Positions 43,981-52,115 of a DNA stretch of 64,000 bases are shown here, piece by piece. Within the stretch, counting starts at the first letter, position 1. Each line of letters begins with the position of its first letter. Location of the stretch: assembly GCF_963675065.1 (NCBI RefSeq), contig NZ_OY775906.1, positions 908,001-972,000 of the forward strand. The letters run 5' to 3'. A program made the position numbers and the translations under genes. Source of the stretch: an uncultured Draconibacterium sp. (lineage in GTDB: Bacteria; Bacteroidota; Bacteroidia; Bacteroidales; Prolixibacteraceae). Under the pieces are notes generated by a model. The model was not told where the DNA came from. It worked only from the letters and a program-made list of their open reading frames with translations, and ran no database searches.

Positions 43981-44240
43981 GTAAATTCGTCGTGAAAGCG
44001 ACTCTATCTGTGATTTGTTTTGTGTTCTAAATTATATTTCAAAAATAGCCGATCCGAATCAAGTGGCTGTAAATAATATTCTTAAATACGGCTATTAAAA
44101 GGTTTGAAATAACCTGCATAATTGCCTATCGGGTGTCAGTATTTTTGAACCACCTTTGGGTAACTTGCCATAAAAGGCGAAAGTCACTTACCAATAATCG
44201 ATAAGAGACTTTCCTTATATGTGGTTTTTTATTTTACTGA

Positions 44241-44663
44241 TTATCCTGCCAGCACAGCGTCAACCTCTTTAAGAATGGTACGTTTGGTTTTTACACCAAC
44301 AATACGACCGGCTTCTTTACCATCTTTTAAAATCAGCATGGTTGGAATATTGCGCACTTTAAATTTTTGTGCCAGTTGTTGGTTGTGGTCAACGTTAACT
44401 TTTGCCACCATAAAATCAGTCTGGCTATCGGCAATTTCGTTTAAGGTAGGTGCAATAATTTTGCATGGTCCACACCATGGAGCCCAAAAATCGAGCAATA
44501 CAACTCCGCGTTTTGTTGCTGCTCTAAAGTTTTTATTATTCAGCACTTTAATCCGTTTGCTGTTTGCCACCGGTTTGGCATTTTTCATTCGAAAATAGTT
44601 TACTGCAATTAATGCAACCAACGCGGCAAGAACAACAGCAATTACAATTAGTGTAGTCGACAT
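44241..44663 (-). CDS. Membrane-anchored thioredoxin
   Basis: A 140-residue protein. A transmembrane segment (residues about 4-23) anchors a thioredoxin fold with the redox motif WCGPCK (Cys64 and Cys67), FWAPWCGPC and the cis-Pro strand RNIPTMLIL. The normal thioredoxin length is about 105 residues, so the extra part is the anchor. It is the last gene of a four-gene redox operon, 4 bp after the OsmC gene. Likely reductant for the partner proteins of the operon. Confidence 0.93.
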   Translation of the reverse strand: MSTTLIVIAVVLAALVALIAVNYFRMKNAKPVANSKRIKVLNNKNFRAATKRGVVLLDFWAPWCGPCKIIAPTLNEIADSQTDFMVAKVNVDHNQQLAQKFKVRNIPTMLILKDGKEAGRIVGVKTKRTILKEVDAVLAG

Positions 44664-44667
44664 ATCT

Positions 44668-45087
44668 TTAATCTATAATTTTAATTTCAGAAGTAACTTC
44701 GATTGCTTTTTTGTAAAGCGCACTTACTCCACAATATCTTTCTTCCGACAAACTAACTGCTTTTTTTAGTTTCTCCAAAGGAAGATCTTTACCTTTAAAC
44801 GTATAGATAACATTCATTTTATAATACTGTTTCGGATGCTCATCGGTTAAATCACCTTCAACGGTGATATCGAAATCTTCCACTTCAACACGCATCTTTT
44901 TCAAAATAGATACAACATCCATTCCCGTGCAGCCGGCAAGTGCCGTAAGCATCAGCGGTTTCGGACGCGGGCCTCGGTCTTCGCCACCAACAGCTTCGGC
45001 TGCGTCGAGCGTGATTTTGTGTCCGTCTACTTCGGCCTCAAAAGCCATTTTATCTTTCCAGCTAACTTTTACTTCTTGTTTTGCCAT
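44668..45087 (-). CDS. OsmC/Ohr-family peroxiredoxin-like protein
   Basis: A 139-residue protein with the OsmC fold. The first conserved cysteine lies in LTALAGCTGMDVVSIL, and the second in LSEERYCGVSALYKKAIEV. Two redox cysteines at this spacing are typical of organic-hydroperoxide-reducing OsmC proteins. It sits between the two thioredoxin-like genes, which would supply electrons. Confidence 0.88.
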   Translation of the reverse strand: MAKQEVKVSWKDKMAFEAEVDGHKITLDAAEAVGGEDRGPRPKPLMLTALAGCTGMDVVSILKKMRVEVEDFDITVEGDLTDEHPKQYYKMNVIYTFKGKDLPLEKLKKAVSLSEERYCGVSALYKKAIEVTSEIKIID

Positions 45088-45101
45088 AATTAAATCGATT
45101 T

Positions 45102-45452
45102 TTAGTTCTCAAACTGCTCGTCGAGAATTGCAGTAACCTGTTCATGAGTTTGGATACTTGTAGTTGCTTTGGCCACTTCCCCGTTTTTGTAATACATAGT
45201 GAACGGAAGTCCCATAAAACCACTGCATTCAGGTGCATTCCGAATCGGTGCAGCCTCCGGATTATCAAAGGCCATAACCATGAATTTTACGTTGTCACGC
45301 TCTTTCTCCAGGCGTTCCATAACATTGTATACAGGGAAACACATCGGGCCCATACGGCCACAACATACCATTACATTCTCGTTTTCTGCCAGTACTTTTT
45401 CCAGTTCTGCAGCCGATTCAATTTCGGGTAATCCTGTTCTTAAAAGCTTCAT
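45102..45452 (-). CDS. Thioredoxin-fold protein with an atypical Cys motif
   Basis: A 116-residue protein. It has the thioredoxin topology (LEKVLAENENVMVCCG, KFMVMAFDNPEA, GFMGLPFTMYY with a cis-Pro), but the active site is CCGRMGPMC (Cys30, Cys31, Cys38) in place of CxxC. The motif is longer than in ordinary thioredoxins and may bind a metal or persulfide. It is the second gene of the operon. Confidence 0.65.
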   Translation of the reverse strand: MKLLRTGLPEIESAAELEKVLAENENVMVCCGRMGPMCFPVYNVMERLEKERDNVKFMVMAFDNPEAAPIRNAPECSGFMGLPFTMYYKNGEVAKATTSIQTHEQVTAILDEQFEN

Positions 45453-45463
45453 ATTTGTTCGTT

Positions 45464-45808
45464 TTAATTTGTTATTTCTGTTATAATTTTTTTATCCGAT
45501 TCCAATTTTCCACAACGATAGGCCTCGATAATTTGCTCTGCTGAAACCATTGGTACACCAACAAACAAATTTATTTTCTCTGAAGCAAAAATTCCAATCA
45601 ACTCTTTCTTTGTGCGGTGAAGAATAATGTCGGTTATTTCGTTATTCCTAATCCACAAGCGAACTTCATCTGCATTGGAAAAATCGATAACTTCTTTTTT
45701 AGAAATGATCGTGTTTTTTGTTTCCATATCATAAAATGCGAAGTGCGAACATCCGCACAGGTATTCGCTAATTTTTTTGTTCGCTATAGGTATGGCTACT
45801 TTTTTCAT
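45464..45808 (-). CDS. NifX/NafY-family (dinitrogenase Fe-Mo cofactor-type) protein
   Basis: A 114-residue protein. The pattern MKKVAIPIANKKISEYLCGCSHFAFYDME, EITDIILHRTKKELIGIF and VGVPMVSAEQIIEAYRCGKLE matches the NifX-like family, which binds Fe-S or Fe-Mo cofactor precursors or small ligands. No nitrogenase genes are near. Likely a cofactor- or sulfur-carrying protein in the redox operon. It is the first gene and is divergent from the Crp/Fnr regulator. Confidence 0.8.
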   Translation of the reverse strand: MKKVAIPIANKKISEYLCGCSHFAFYDMETKNTIISKKEVIDFSNADEVRLWIRNNEITDIILHRTKKELIGIFASEKINLFVGVPMVSAEQIIEAYRCGKLESDKKIITEITN

Positions 45809-45823
45809 TTTATTTGTGGTAAA

Positions 45824-45860
45824 AAACAGAGTGCCTAAAAACTAGTACAACTCTGTTTTA
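45824..45860 (-). promoter_or_regulatory. 10-bp inverted repeat in the redox-operon leader
   Basis: AAAACAGAGT (45824-45833) and ACTCTGTTTT (45851-45860) are perfect arms 17 bp apart. They lie 16-52 bp upstream of the NifX-like start codon, inside the predicted mRNA leader. A leader hairpin or an operator would both fit. Confidence 0.6.
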
Positions 45861-45986
45861 TCTTCCCTTTATCCAACCATTATTAATTCAATATCATTAT
45901 GAAAAATCAACACTACAAAGATAAATCGTTGGAAAACACAAACCGTAAAAATGGCACTGAAGTCTGTCGGTTCGTAAACTGAATTT

Positions 45987-46006
45987 TGACAGTTTCATTC
46001 CTGTCA
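45987..46006. promoter_or_regulatory. Candidate Crp/Fnr operator (TGACAG-N8-CTGTCA)
   Basis: A perfect 6-bp dyad with an 8-bp spacer, placed between the redox operon and the Crp/Fnr-type gene. It is overlapped by AAACTG-N8-CAGTTT at 45976-45995. Crp/Fnr proteins recognise symmetric sites of this size, but the half-site differs from E. coli Crp or Fnr. Confidence 0.45.
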
Positions 46007-46147
46007 TTTGATAGTTTTAGAACCGATTCGAAATAGAACTGAGCCTTATATTCGAAAACTCCACAAGCCAGTATCATTTTCGATCGGCACTAACCATAGT
46101 AATTTCAAAGTTTCGCCCTGGCTCACTTTGAAATACAATTGGTATAG

Positions 46148-46178
46148 CTTGGTTAATCGCAATTCTTATGTAAATTTG
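46148..46178 (+). promoter_or_regulatory. Candidate promoter of the Crp/Fnr gene
   Basis: CTTG (46148-46151), 19 nt, TAAATTTG (46171-46178). The second element fits TAnnTTTG exactly. Transcription would start about 15 nt before the TTG start codon at 46199. Confidence 0.65.
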
Positions 46179-46198
46179 GAAAAATATCAGATTCTGAA

Positions 46199-46840
46199 TT
46201 GGATTTTACAGACAACATAGAAAACTTAAACAACCTGAATGCATACAAGACCCGCATTCAGTATCTAAAAAGCGAAACGATTTTTAAACAGGGCGCGTTT
46301 GCTCCTTATGTAATGTACGTTGTCGAGGGCCTGGTAAAAGTGTACCTGCAAACCGGAGTTGATAAAAACATGAGTATAAGTGTGGCTTCCGAAGGCGAAT
46401 TCCTGGCGTTTTCGTCAGTGTTTGGCGAGCCGGTCCACACCTATTCGGCACAGGCTATCAGCAATACCCAAATTTGTATGATAGAAAAGGAAAGTCTGAA
46501 GAAAATATTGCTGGACAACCCTGAATTTGCATTAAAAATCACCTCACAGAACTACCAAAACGAAAGGCATTTGTTTGAGGTGATCAAAAACATTTCGTAC
46601 AAACAAATGCGCGGAAAACTGGCTTCTGCCCTGCTCTACCTGAGCCAGGAAGAATTTCTGAAGAAGAATATTTTTGAGTTTCTTACCCGTCAGGATATTG
46701 CTGATTTTGCGTCTATTTCAGCAGAAAGTGCCATTAAGTTTCTGAAAGAGTTTGAGAAGGAAAAGATTATTACGCTTAATGGCAAAAACATTATTGTCGA
46801 CAATGCGGCACAACTTCTGAATATCAGCAAAAACGGCTAA
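46199..46840 (+). CDS. Crp/Fnr-family transcriptional regulator
   Basis: A 213-residue protein from a TTG at 46199; no in-frame ATG or GTG lies nearby upstream. An N-terminal cyclic-nucleotide-binding domain fold (AYKTRIQYLKSETIFKQGAFAPYVMYVVEGLVKVYL) is followed by the dimer helix and a C-terminal winged HTH (FLTRQDIADFASISAESAIKFLKEFEKEKII). No N-terminal Cys cluster like that of Fnr is present. It faces the redox operon, so control of that operon in response to oxygen, peroxide or a nucleotide is plausible. Confidence 0.85.
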   Translation: MDFTDNIENLNNLNAYKTRIQYLKSETIFKQGAFAPYVMYVVEGLVKVYLQTGVDKNMSISVASEGEFLAFSSVFGEPVHTYSAQAISNTQICMIEKESLKKILLDNPEFALKITSQNYQNERHLFEVIKNISYKQMRGKLASALLYLSQEEFLKKNIFEFLTRQDIADFASISAESAIKFLKEFEKEKIITLNGKNIIVDNAAQLLNISKNG

Positions 46841-46991
46841 CATTAAATGATTAAGTAATTCATATTATCTCTTCACTTCATTGTTTTTCACCCGGTTATT
46901 TTGTACTTTAAAAATCAAATACTATCGTCACAAAAGGCGTATATTATTCGATTCATTCTTATTCGAAATAATTCAACATTTTTACTTATAA

Positions 46992-47744
46992 ATGGTAAAT
47001 CATCAGGAATCATCACCGATCAATATAAATCCACCATCGAGGAGTAAAAATGTATTTTCCGACATTAAAAACTTCTTAATCAATAAACCCCAAAAGCCGA
47101 CATTAATTAAATTTGAATCGGAAGAAACCCGAAAAGAATATAACAGGCGGGTGCTGCAACGTGTAGGTGTTGATGTGAATAAAAACTTTGTTTTAAACGT
47201 TCATAAAATTGGCGTGAATGCCCCGGTAGGCTATATTTTTAATGAATTATTGAATTGGAACGGAGACTCAACCTGTTGGCCAAACCACGTTGCCAAAGTT
47301 GAACGAATTGATAATAACATTGAAAATATCGAGATTCTTCCGTTTGGCCTTAAAAAGTATCCTTTTGGCTTTAAAAAGAGCTTTCTGGGCATGAACTTAA
47401 TTCCCTTGTTCAAACTGCATTCAATCCGAATTAAAAGCACTCCCGACGCTTTTGATTTCGATAATGCCCGTTATTTATTATACGATTGCACTGGAGGATA
47501 CCCGATTGGCATTTTTGTTATGTACGTACGTTCGCCCATCGAAGAGATGGGAGAAATTGCACAATCGCAGCTAATTTTTGCAGTAAGTTTTAATTTTTAC
47601 GGAAAAGAAAAAGAAGCTAACAGATTGGTAAATAAAATTTGGGAAGGTGTGCATAACCGGGTTACTTCAAACGTTTTAAACCGGGTAAAGCAGTTAAGCG
47701 AATGGCGACTGGAAAAAATGGCCAATGGTAAAGAGTATTTATAA
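46992..47744 (+). CDS. Unknown protein convergent with the geranylgeranyl-reductase-like gene
   Basis: A 250-residue protein with no domain I can name. It has no signal peptide or membrane segment. Visible pieces are FVLNVHKIGVNAPVGYIFNELLNWNGDSTCWPNHVAKVERI, ILPFGLKKYPFGFKKSFLGM and the strand-rich YLLYDCTGGYPIGIFVMYV. The pattern of one long helix near the C-terminus (KEANRLVNKIWEGVHNRV) after beta strands is compatible with a START/SRPBCC-type ligand-binding fold, but I would not commit to it. It converges on the FAD-dependent gene on the other strand. Confidence 0.6.
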   Translation: MVNHQESSPININPPSRSKNVFSDIKNFLINKPQKPTLIKFESEETRKEYNRRVLQRVGVDVNKNFVLNVHKIGVNAPVGYIFNELLNWNGDSTCWPNHVAKVERIDNNIENIEILPFGLKKYPFGFKKSFLGMNLIPLFKLHSIRIKSTPDAFDFDNARYLLYDCTGGYPIGIFVMYVRSPIEEMGEIAQSQLIFAVSFNFYGKEKEANRLVNKIWEGVHNRVTSNVLNRVKQLSEWRLEKMANGKEYL

Positions 47745-47789
47745 TTGAGTAATTTTTGGATCTTTGATCGATCTACCTTTCCAAACGAA

Positions 47790-49169
47790 TTACTTTTCAA
47801 TCCCCTTTTCTGGCCCGTTAAATATTCCATTTATCGAATTCGCCAGTAATGAGATTAAGGTCGCCGGATGCAATACCCGCCTTAAAATATCGGTGTACGG
47901 TGCACTTCCTGTAAACGTGTCCCATAAAACAGAACTCATTCTTCTTTTGTCGTTTTCCTTCTTCTGTTCGTTAACAACCATGCCAAATATTCCATTTTTC
48001 AGTACGGAAGATTTTTGAATTATTGTGGTAACCCAAAAAATAAATGCACCAATAGTGTTGTCTCTGTTTAAACGGGTACATTCAGGTTGATAGTGCTTTT
48101 TGAAATCAGTTTCGGATACGCCATTGAATAGCGCTGTTTTTGCAGCCGCTTTGGCAGTTATATAAGCTGCACCAATTCCGTTTTTGTATAATTTTGATGA
48201 TGCGGAGTCGCCAATCAGCACCACCCGGTCAGAATAGGCATAGTGCGCATTTTTAATATTAATACCCGGAAAACATTGGCAAGGCGTAATTTTGTCTATA
48301 TCCAGTCCTTTTGGGAAACATCGTTGAACAGCCCCGCTGTTTAAAAAGCTGTCAACTATTTCTCCGGTAATCTGCTTCCCCAATAAAACCAGTGTTACGT
48401 ATTGCCCTTTTGGAATTAGTGCCCCAAATTTTATGTTTTTCAGATTGAGAAGAAACACGTGCATCGAATTCCCAAAATATTGATTGATCAGTTCGTTGCC
48501 CAGTTTAAATTCGCAGATATAAGTTCTTGTTGTTTCAGGCGGAATAAAAGCCGGAGTAACTTTTTTAAACATGGAAAACGACCGTGGATTTAATCCCACC
48601 GAACCAACAACAAGATCGTAACTTGCTGAATTTGTTTTCGTTTTAACATTAATCCCCGTCTCATTTCGTTCCAGATCGATTACCTTTTCATAAATCGTAT
48701 TAACTCCTTTCTTTTGGCAGAGCTCCAATAAATAATTGTCGAAACTAACCGAGTCGATATTATCGCTTCCCAGGGGGCCAAATCCCCTGAACATGGAGGC
48801 GATTTTTTGCTCTTTCAATGGCGTTTTTATTAAGGTTGCACCTTGCTCCATATGAAGCTTATACGACTCGATCCCACGCCGTACAACATTCGACGGTAGA
48901 ACAATCCCGTCGGTGGATAAGGCCTGAATCAATGATTCCGATACGATTCCGCCACAACGATTACAACCTGCCGGGCCTGCTACATGAAAATTCTTTGCTT
49001 CGTAAATGTCAATATGGATGCTAATTTCTTTTTGTTCAGCAAAACCGAGCGCGAAATAGGCGAAAAAACTTCCGGCAGGACCTCCGCCAATAACAGCTAT
49101 TTTTGAGCCATTACCGATATTAAAGTTTTTTCTTCTATTCACTTCCGCCAGGTTTAGTTTAGTACACAA
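47790..49169 (-). CDS. FAD-dependent oxidoreductase of the geranylgeranyl reductase family
   Basis: A 459-residue flavoprotein. The dinucleotide-binding motif GGGPAGSFFAYFAL is at about residues 27-40. The family motif GPAGCNRCGGIVSESL follows, then the FAD-contact strand RVVLIGDSASSKLYKNGIGAAY. Members reduce isoprenoid double bonds or related lipids. Its length and Cys-rich loop are typical of the archaeal/bacterial branch. The 3' end converges with the unknown 250-residue gene with a gap of 45 bp. Substrate unknown. Confidence 0.82.
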   Translation of the reverse strand: MCTKLNLAEVNRRKNFNIGNGSKIAVIGGGPAGSFFAYFALGFAEQKEISIHIDIYEAKNFHVAGPAGCNRCGGIVSESLIQALSTDGIVLPSNVVRRGIESYKLHMEQGATLIKTPLKEQKIASMFRGFGPLGSDNIDSVSFDNYLLELCQKKGVNTIYEKVIDLERNETGINVKTKTNSASYDLVVGSVGLNPRSFSMFKKVTPAFIPPETTRTYICEFKLGNELINQYFGNSMHVFLLNLKNIKFGALIPKGQYVTLVLLGKQITGEIVDSFLNSGAVQRCFPKGLDIDKITPCQCFPGINIKNAHYAYSDRVVLIGDSASSKLYKNGIGAAYITAKAAAKTALFNGVSETDFKKHYQPECTRLNRDNTIGAFIFWVTTIIQKSSVLKNGIFGMVVNEQKKENDKRRMSSVLWDTFTGSAPYTDILRRVLHPATLISLLANSINGIFNGPEKGIEK

Positions 49170-49434
49170 AACAAGTGCGAGGGAAAAGCTTTCTCAAAGG
49201 TATTGGAGGAAATATAGTTAATAATTTGAACTGCCAATGAACCGGAGTCCGGTATTTTTATGTGTTATATACCATTTATATACAGCAAAGGTTACAGTTT
49301 GACGGACCGTTGCAATAGAATTTTATGGTTCGGTATTAATATTTGTTATCTGTTTTAATCCATATAATGATTTGATAATTAAAAAAATCCATGTTCTTTT
49401 GTCGCATAGAGTTTATTTGCAGCGCACACTAAAT

Positions 49435-49851
49435 ATGAAACTTTCGGAAACACAAAAAGACCAAATTATAAACGAATTAAAAATTTCGGCCATTCGCAGT
49501 AGCGGCCCGGGCGGGCAAAATGTGAATAAGGTAAATACAAAAATAGAACTGCGTTTTAATCTTAATGAGAGTGCTGTTTTTACCGAAACTCAGAAACAAA
49601 GGCTTGGCGTTAAATTAAAGAACCGTATAAATTCTGACGGAGTAATTGTGCTTTTCGAAAGCAGCGAACGCAGCCAGTTAAAAAACAAACAGCAAGCCAT
49701 CGCCAAACTTATTGGCTTGATAGAAAAGGTTTTAACGCCAGTCAAACGACGAGTAAAAACAAAGCCAACCATTTCGTCGAAATTTAAACGACTGGAGAAA
49801 AAAAAACAGCAATCAACTAAAAAACAACTGCGCCAACGGCCTGATTTGTAA
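49435..49851 (+). CDS. arfB: Alternative ribosome-rescue factor ArfB (GGQ peptidyl-tRNA hydrolase)
   Basis: 138 residues from the ATG at 49435 (MKLSETQKDQII); the longer frame upstream has no support. SSGPGGQNVNKVNTKIELRF contains the catalytic GGQ loop, and the C-terminal basic tail (KRRVKTKPTISSKFKRLEKKKQQSTKKQLRQ) enters the mRNA tunnel of a stalled ribosome. It releases peptides from ribosomes lacking a stop codon. Alone in its transcript. Confidence 0.92.
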   Translation: MKLSETQKDQIINELKISAIRSSGPGGQNVNKVNTKIELRFNLNESAVFTETQKQRLGVKLKNRINSDGVIVLFESSERSQLKNKQQAIAKLIGLIEKVLTPVKRRVKTKPTISSKFKRLEKKKQQSTKKQLRQRPDL

Positions 49852-50073
49852 TTGAAAAATTGATAGATTACTAAACCACATTTAAAAACTATTTACAGTC
49901 AATGACTAACATATCAGTAGTCAAAAATTGTTAATCAACATACTGCAATTACCCAGTCATTTTGTACCCAATTTCAACATGGTCTTTACCTACTATTTTT
50001 TGTATTCTAATTTGTGGTTTACCGGTATCTAAGTATTTTTCGTTTCTTTATGGCTCAATTCTGAAAGTATTGT

Positions 50074-50595
50074 ATGCGTAACATTATGGAGAAAATAGGA
50101 AAGATGATCATCAACGTTGTTGACTGGTTCTATTTTCCAATTCTGCACTTTCTTCCGCGCGAAGTGTTTCGATATGCGGCCACAGGCGGCGCAAACACAC
50201 TACTCGACATTAGTTTGTATTTCATTTTCTACCGTTTTGTAATAAAAATGCAAATCGTTGATTTAGGATTTATTGCTATAAGTCCGCACATTGCCGCTTT
50301 TCTTATCGTTTTTCCCATAACATTCACAAGCGGTTTCTTTCTGGCGAAATATGTAACGTTTACTTCGTCTGAATTAAAAGGGCGTATTCAACTGTTCAGG
50401 TATTTGCTTACCGTTGGAGGATCGATTCTGCTTAACTATATTTTTCTGAAATTCTTTGTTGAATATTGTGGACTGTACGCCACGTTATCAAAAATCCTAA
50501 CTACCATTCTGGTAATTGCTTACAGCTACATGGCACAACGTTATTTTACATTCAAAACCGGCAAAAAACTACTTGCCGCGCGAAACCGTTCGTAA
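50074..50595 (+). CDS. GtrA-family membrane protein
   Basis: A 173-residue protein with four transmembrane segments and the GtrA signature REVFRYAATGGANTLLDISLYF at its first helix. GtrA proteins are thought to flip undecaprenyl-linked sugars in glucosylation systems, although the family is broad. The ATG 9 bp further in (MEKIGKMI) is an alternative start. No transferase partner is adjacent. Confidence 0.8.
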   Translation: MRNIMEKIGKMIINVVDWFYFPILHFLPREVFRYAATGGANTLLDISLYFIFYRFVIKMQIVDLGFIAISPHIAAFLIVFPITFTSGFFLAKYVTFTSSELKGRIQLFRYLLTVGGSILLNYIFLKFFVEYCGLYATLSKILTTILVIAYSYMAQRYFTFKTGKKLLAARNRS

Positions 50596-50649
50596 AATTT
50601 CATTCAGGTTAACATTAGTTTTACGGATTGTATTATATTTATTAGCCGT

Positions 50650-51465
50650 ATGGAAGAGTACCGTATTAAATATTATCCAACCATTTTACAGGGCATACAC
50701 CTTGTTATTCTTTACATTTTTATTCAAACCGTTGTTGATTTTCCGTTGGCGGTAATCGATTATTACAAAGGCACCGAGTACCTTTATAACCCGATTAAAA
50801 AAATTGCGCTTGGCGTTGGTTCCGTAGTGTTTATTCTTCTTTATGGAATTCGAAAAGCAAAAGCTCCTGTTTTGGAGATCTTCCCTGTTAAACTTTTTAA
50901 TCCGTTGGTATTTCTTCCGGTTGTAACGTTTCTTTGGGGCGCACATAACATTCTGGAATATGTTAATATCTGGGTAGAAAAGATGTTGCCTGCCCCACCC
51001 TGGTTTTGGGAACTTTTCGATCGTATTTTTGAAGGCGACTATGGTTTTATGGGCGCTTTCCTAAAAGTGGCTGTTATTGCGCCCGTTATAGAAGAACTAA
51101 TCTTCAGAGGCCTGATATTTAACGGATTCAGAAAAAATTACAATGGTTTTGTTGCCGTATTTATGTCGGCACTTTTGTTCTCACTTTTTCATTTAAATCC
51201 CTGGCAAATGCCGGCTACGTTTCTGCTGGGGCTGCTGCTTGGCTGGCTGATGTTACGCACCAATAATATTTTTGTTGCTATAATCGGGCACTCCATTAAT
51301 AATGCTTTGGTATTGCTATCCGTAACTTACTGGCAACAAATTCGAGAATACTCCATCTATCTTTTAGAGCGAAATAACCTGCTGCTGCTAAGTGCGCTTG
51401 TGATGGCGCTTTCAGTCGTGCTGATTTATTTTACCAGTATACCTTGGTTTGGCAAACGCCGATGA
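50650..51465 (+). CDS. CPBP-family intramembrane metalloprotease
   Basis: A 271-residue multi-pass protein. The CPBP (Abi) motifs are present: EELIFRGLIFNGF (motif 1, Glu pair and Arg), FSLFHLNPW (motif 2 His) and IIGHSINNALV (motif 3 His and Asn). Such proteases process prenylated or lipidated peptides, or act in bacteriocin immunity. It is 54 bp downstream of the GtrA gene in the same direction. The substrate is unknown. Confidence 0.9.
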   Translation: MEEYRIKYYPTILQGIHLVILYIFIQTVVDFPLAVIDYYKGTEYLYNPIKKIALGVGSVVFILLYGIRKAKAPVLEIFPVKLFNPLVFLPVVTFLWGAHNILEYVNIWVEKMLPAPPWFWELFDRIFEGDYGFMGAFLKVAVIAPVIEELIFRGLIFNGFRKNYNGFVAVFMSALLFSLFHLNPWQMPATFLLGLLLGWLMLRTNNIFVAIIGHSINNALVLLSVTYWQQIREYSIYLLERNNLLLLSALVMALSVVLIYFTSIPWFGKRR

Positions 51466-51542
51466 TAAGCGACTGTTCACCGAAAATATGCAATCTGATA
51501 AAGAGGAAACGCTATTTTTACGTCCGTAATTAATTTAAAGAT

Positions 51543-52022
51543 ATGGACATTTTATTAATCGTTTTAGGAGCACTTTTTATTATCAGCGGAGTTTTAGGTT
51601 GCGTTTTACCAATCATTCCGGGGCCACCGTTAAGTTATATTGGCCTTCTGTTACTGCATTTCACCGGGCGTTATCAGTTCTCTTCAAAATTTCTGATTAT
51701 ATGGGCTATAATTACGGTTGTAGTTTATGCTCTCGATTACCTTATTCCGGCCTGGGGAACTAAAAAATTCGGAGGAAGTAAACGTGGCATTTGGGGTAGT
51801 ATTATCGGCCTGATAATAGGGATGTTCTTCTTCCCTCCTTTTGGCATAATAATAGGTCCGTTTATAGGTGCTGTTGTTGGTGAACTTACCGTTGGTAAAG
51901 ACTCGGGAGCCGCATTAAAATCAGGATTTGGATCGTTTATGGGATTTTTAGCCGGCACATTGCTAAAACTTATCGCATCGGGTATGATGACCTGGTATTT
52001 CGTAAAAGAAATGATTGTTTAA
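51543..52022 (+). CDS. DUF456-domain membrane protein
   Basis: A 159-residue protein of about four or five hydrophobic segments with Gly/Pro-rich turns (LGCVLPIIPGPPLSYIGLLLL, DYLIPAWGTKKFGGSKRG, GIIIGPFIGAVVGEL). The pattern matches DUF456, a family with glycine-zipper-like repeats and no assigned function. It is single and precedes the PBP1A gene by about 90 bp. Confidence 0.85.
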   Translation: MDILLIVLGALFIISGVLGCVLPIIPGPPLSYIGLLLLHFTGRYQFSSKFLIIWAIITVVVYALDYLIPAWGTKKFGGSKRGIWGSIIGLIIGMFFFPPFGIIIGPFIGAVVGELTVGKDSGAALKSGFGSFMGFLAGTLLKLIASGMMTWYFVKEMIV

Positions 52023-52103
52023 CAATTAGAATATAAACAAAGCCTCGTTTATAATATTTTCAATTCAATTTAGTTTGATAAACAAGAACATTGTTTAAAA
52101 TAA

Positions 52104-52111
52104 TACTTTTG
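52104..52111 (+). promoter_or_regulatory. Minus-7 box (TACTTTTG) just before the PBP1A start codon
   Basis: TACTTTTG fits the Bacteroidota TAnnTTTG box exactly and ends 4 bp before the GTG at 52116. If used, the mRNA would be essentially leaderless. No well-spaced TTTG upstream element was found, so confidence is modest. Confidence 0.4.
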
Positions 52112-52115
52112 TCGC

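Larger units (their letters stand above)
43763..44240. other. Non-coding region with two terminators and hairpins
   Basis: No gene seen in 478 bp. It holds the betaine-operon terminator (43790-43827), a leftward terminator (43954-43980), an AATAGCC/GGCTATT inverted repeat (44045-44051 and 44091-44097) and a GAAAGTC/GACTTTC inverted repeat (44179-44185 and 44207-44213). The hairpins between the trx gene and its terminator could be part of its 3' untranslated region or a small RNA. Confidence 0.5.
45809..46198. promoter_or_regulatory. Divergent control region between the redox operon and the Crp/Fnr gene
   Basis: 390 bp without a gene. A minus-strand TATCTTTG box at 45916-45923 (CAAAGATA on the plus strand) could start the redox operon. 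The inverted repeat 45824-45833/45851-45860 lies between it and the NifX-like start codon. Two overlapping dyads are visible: AAACTG-N8-CAGTTT (45976-45995) and TGACAG-N8-CTGTCA (45987-46006). The second is the better operator candidate for a Crp/Fnr protein. Confidence 0.55.
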
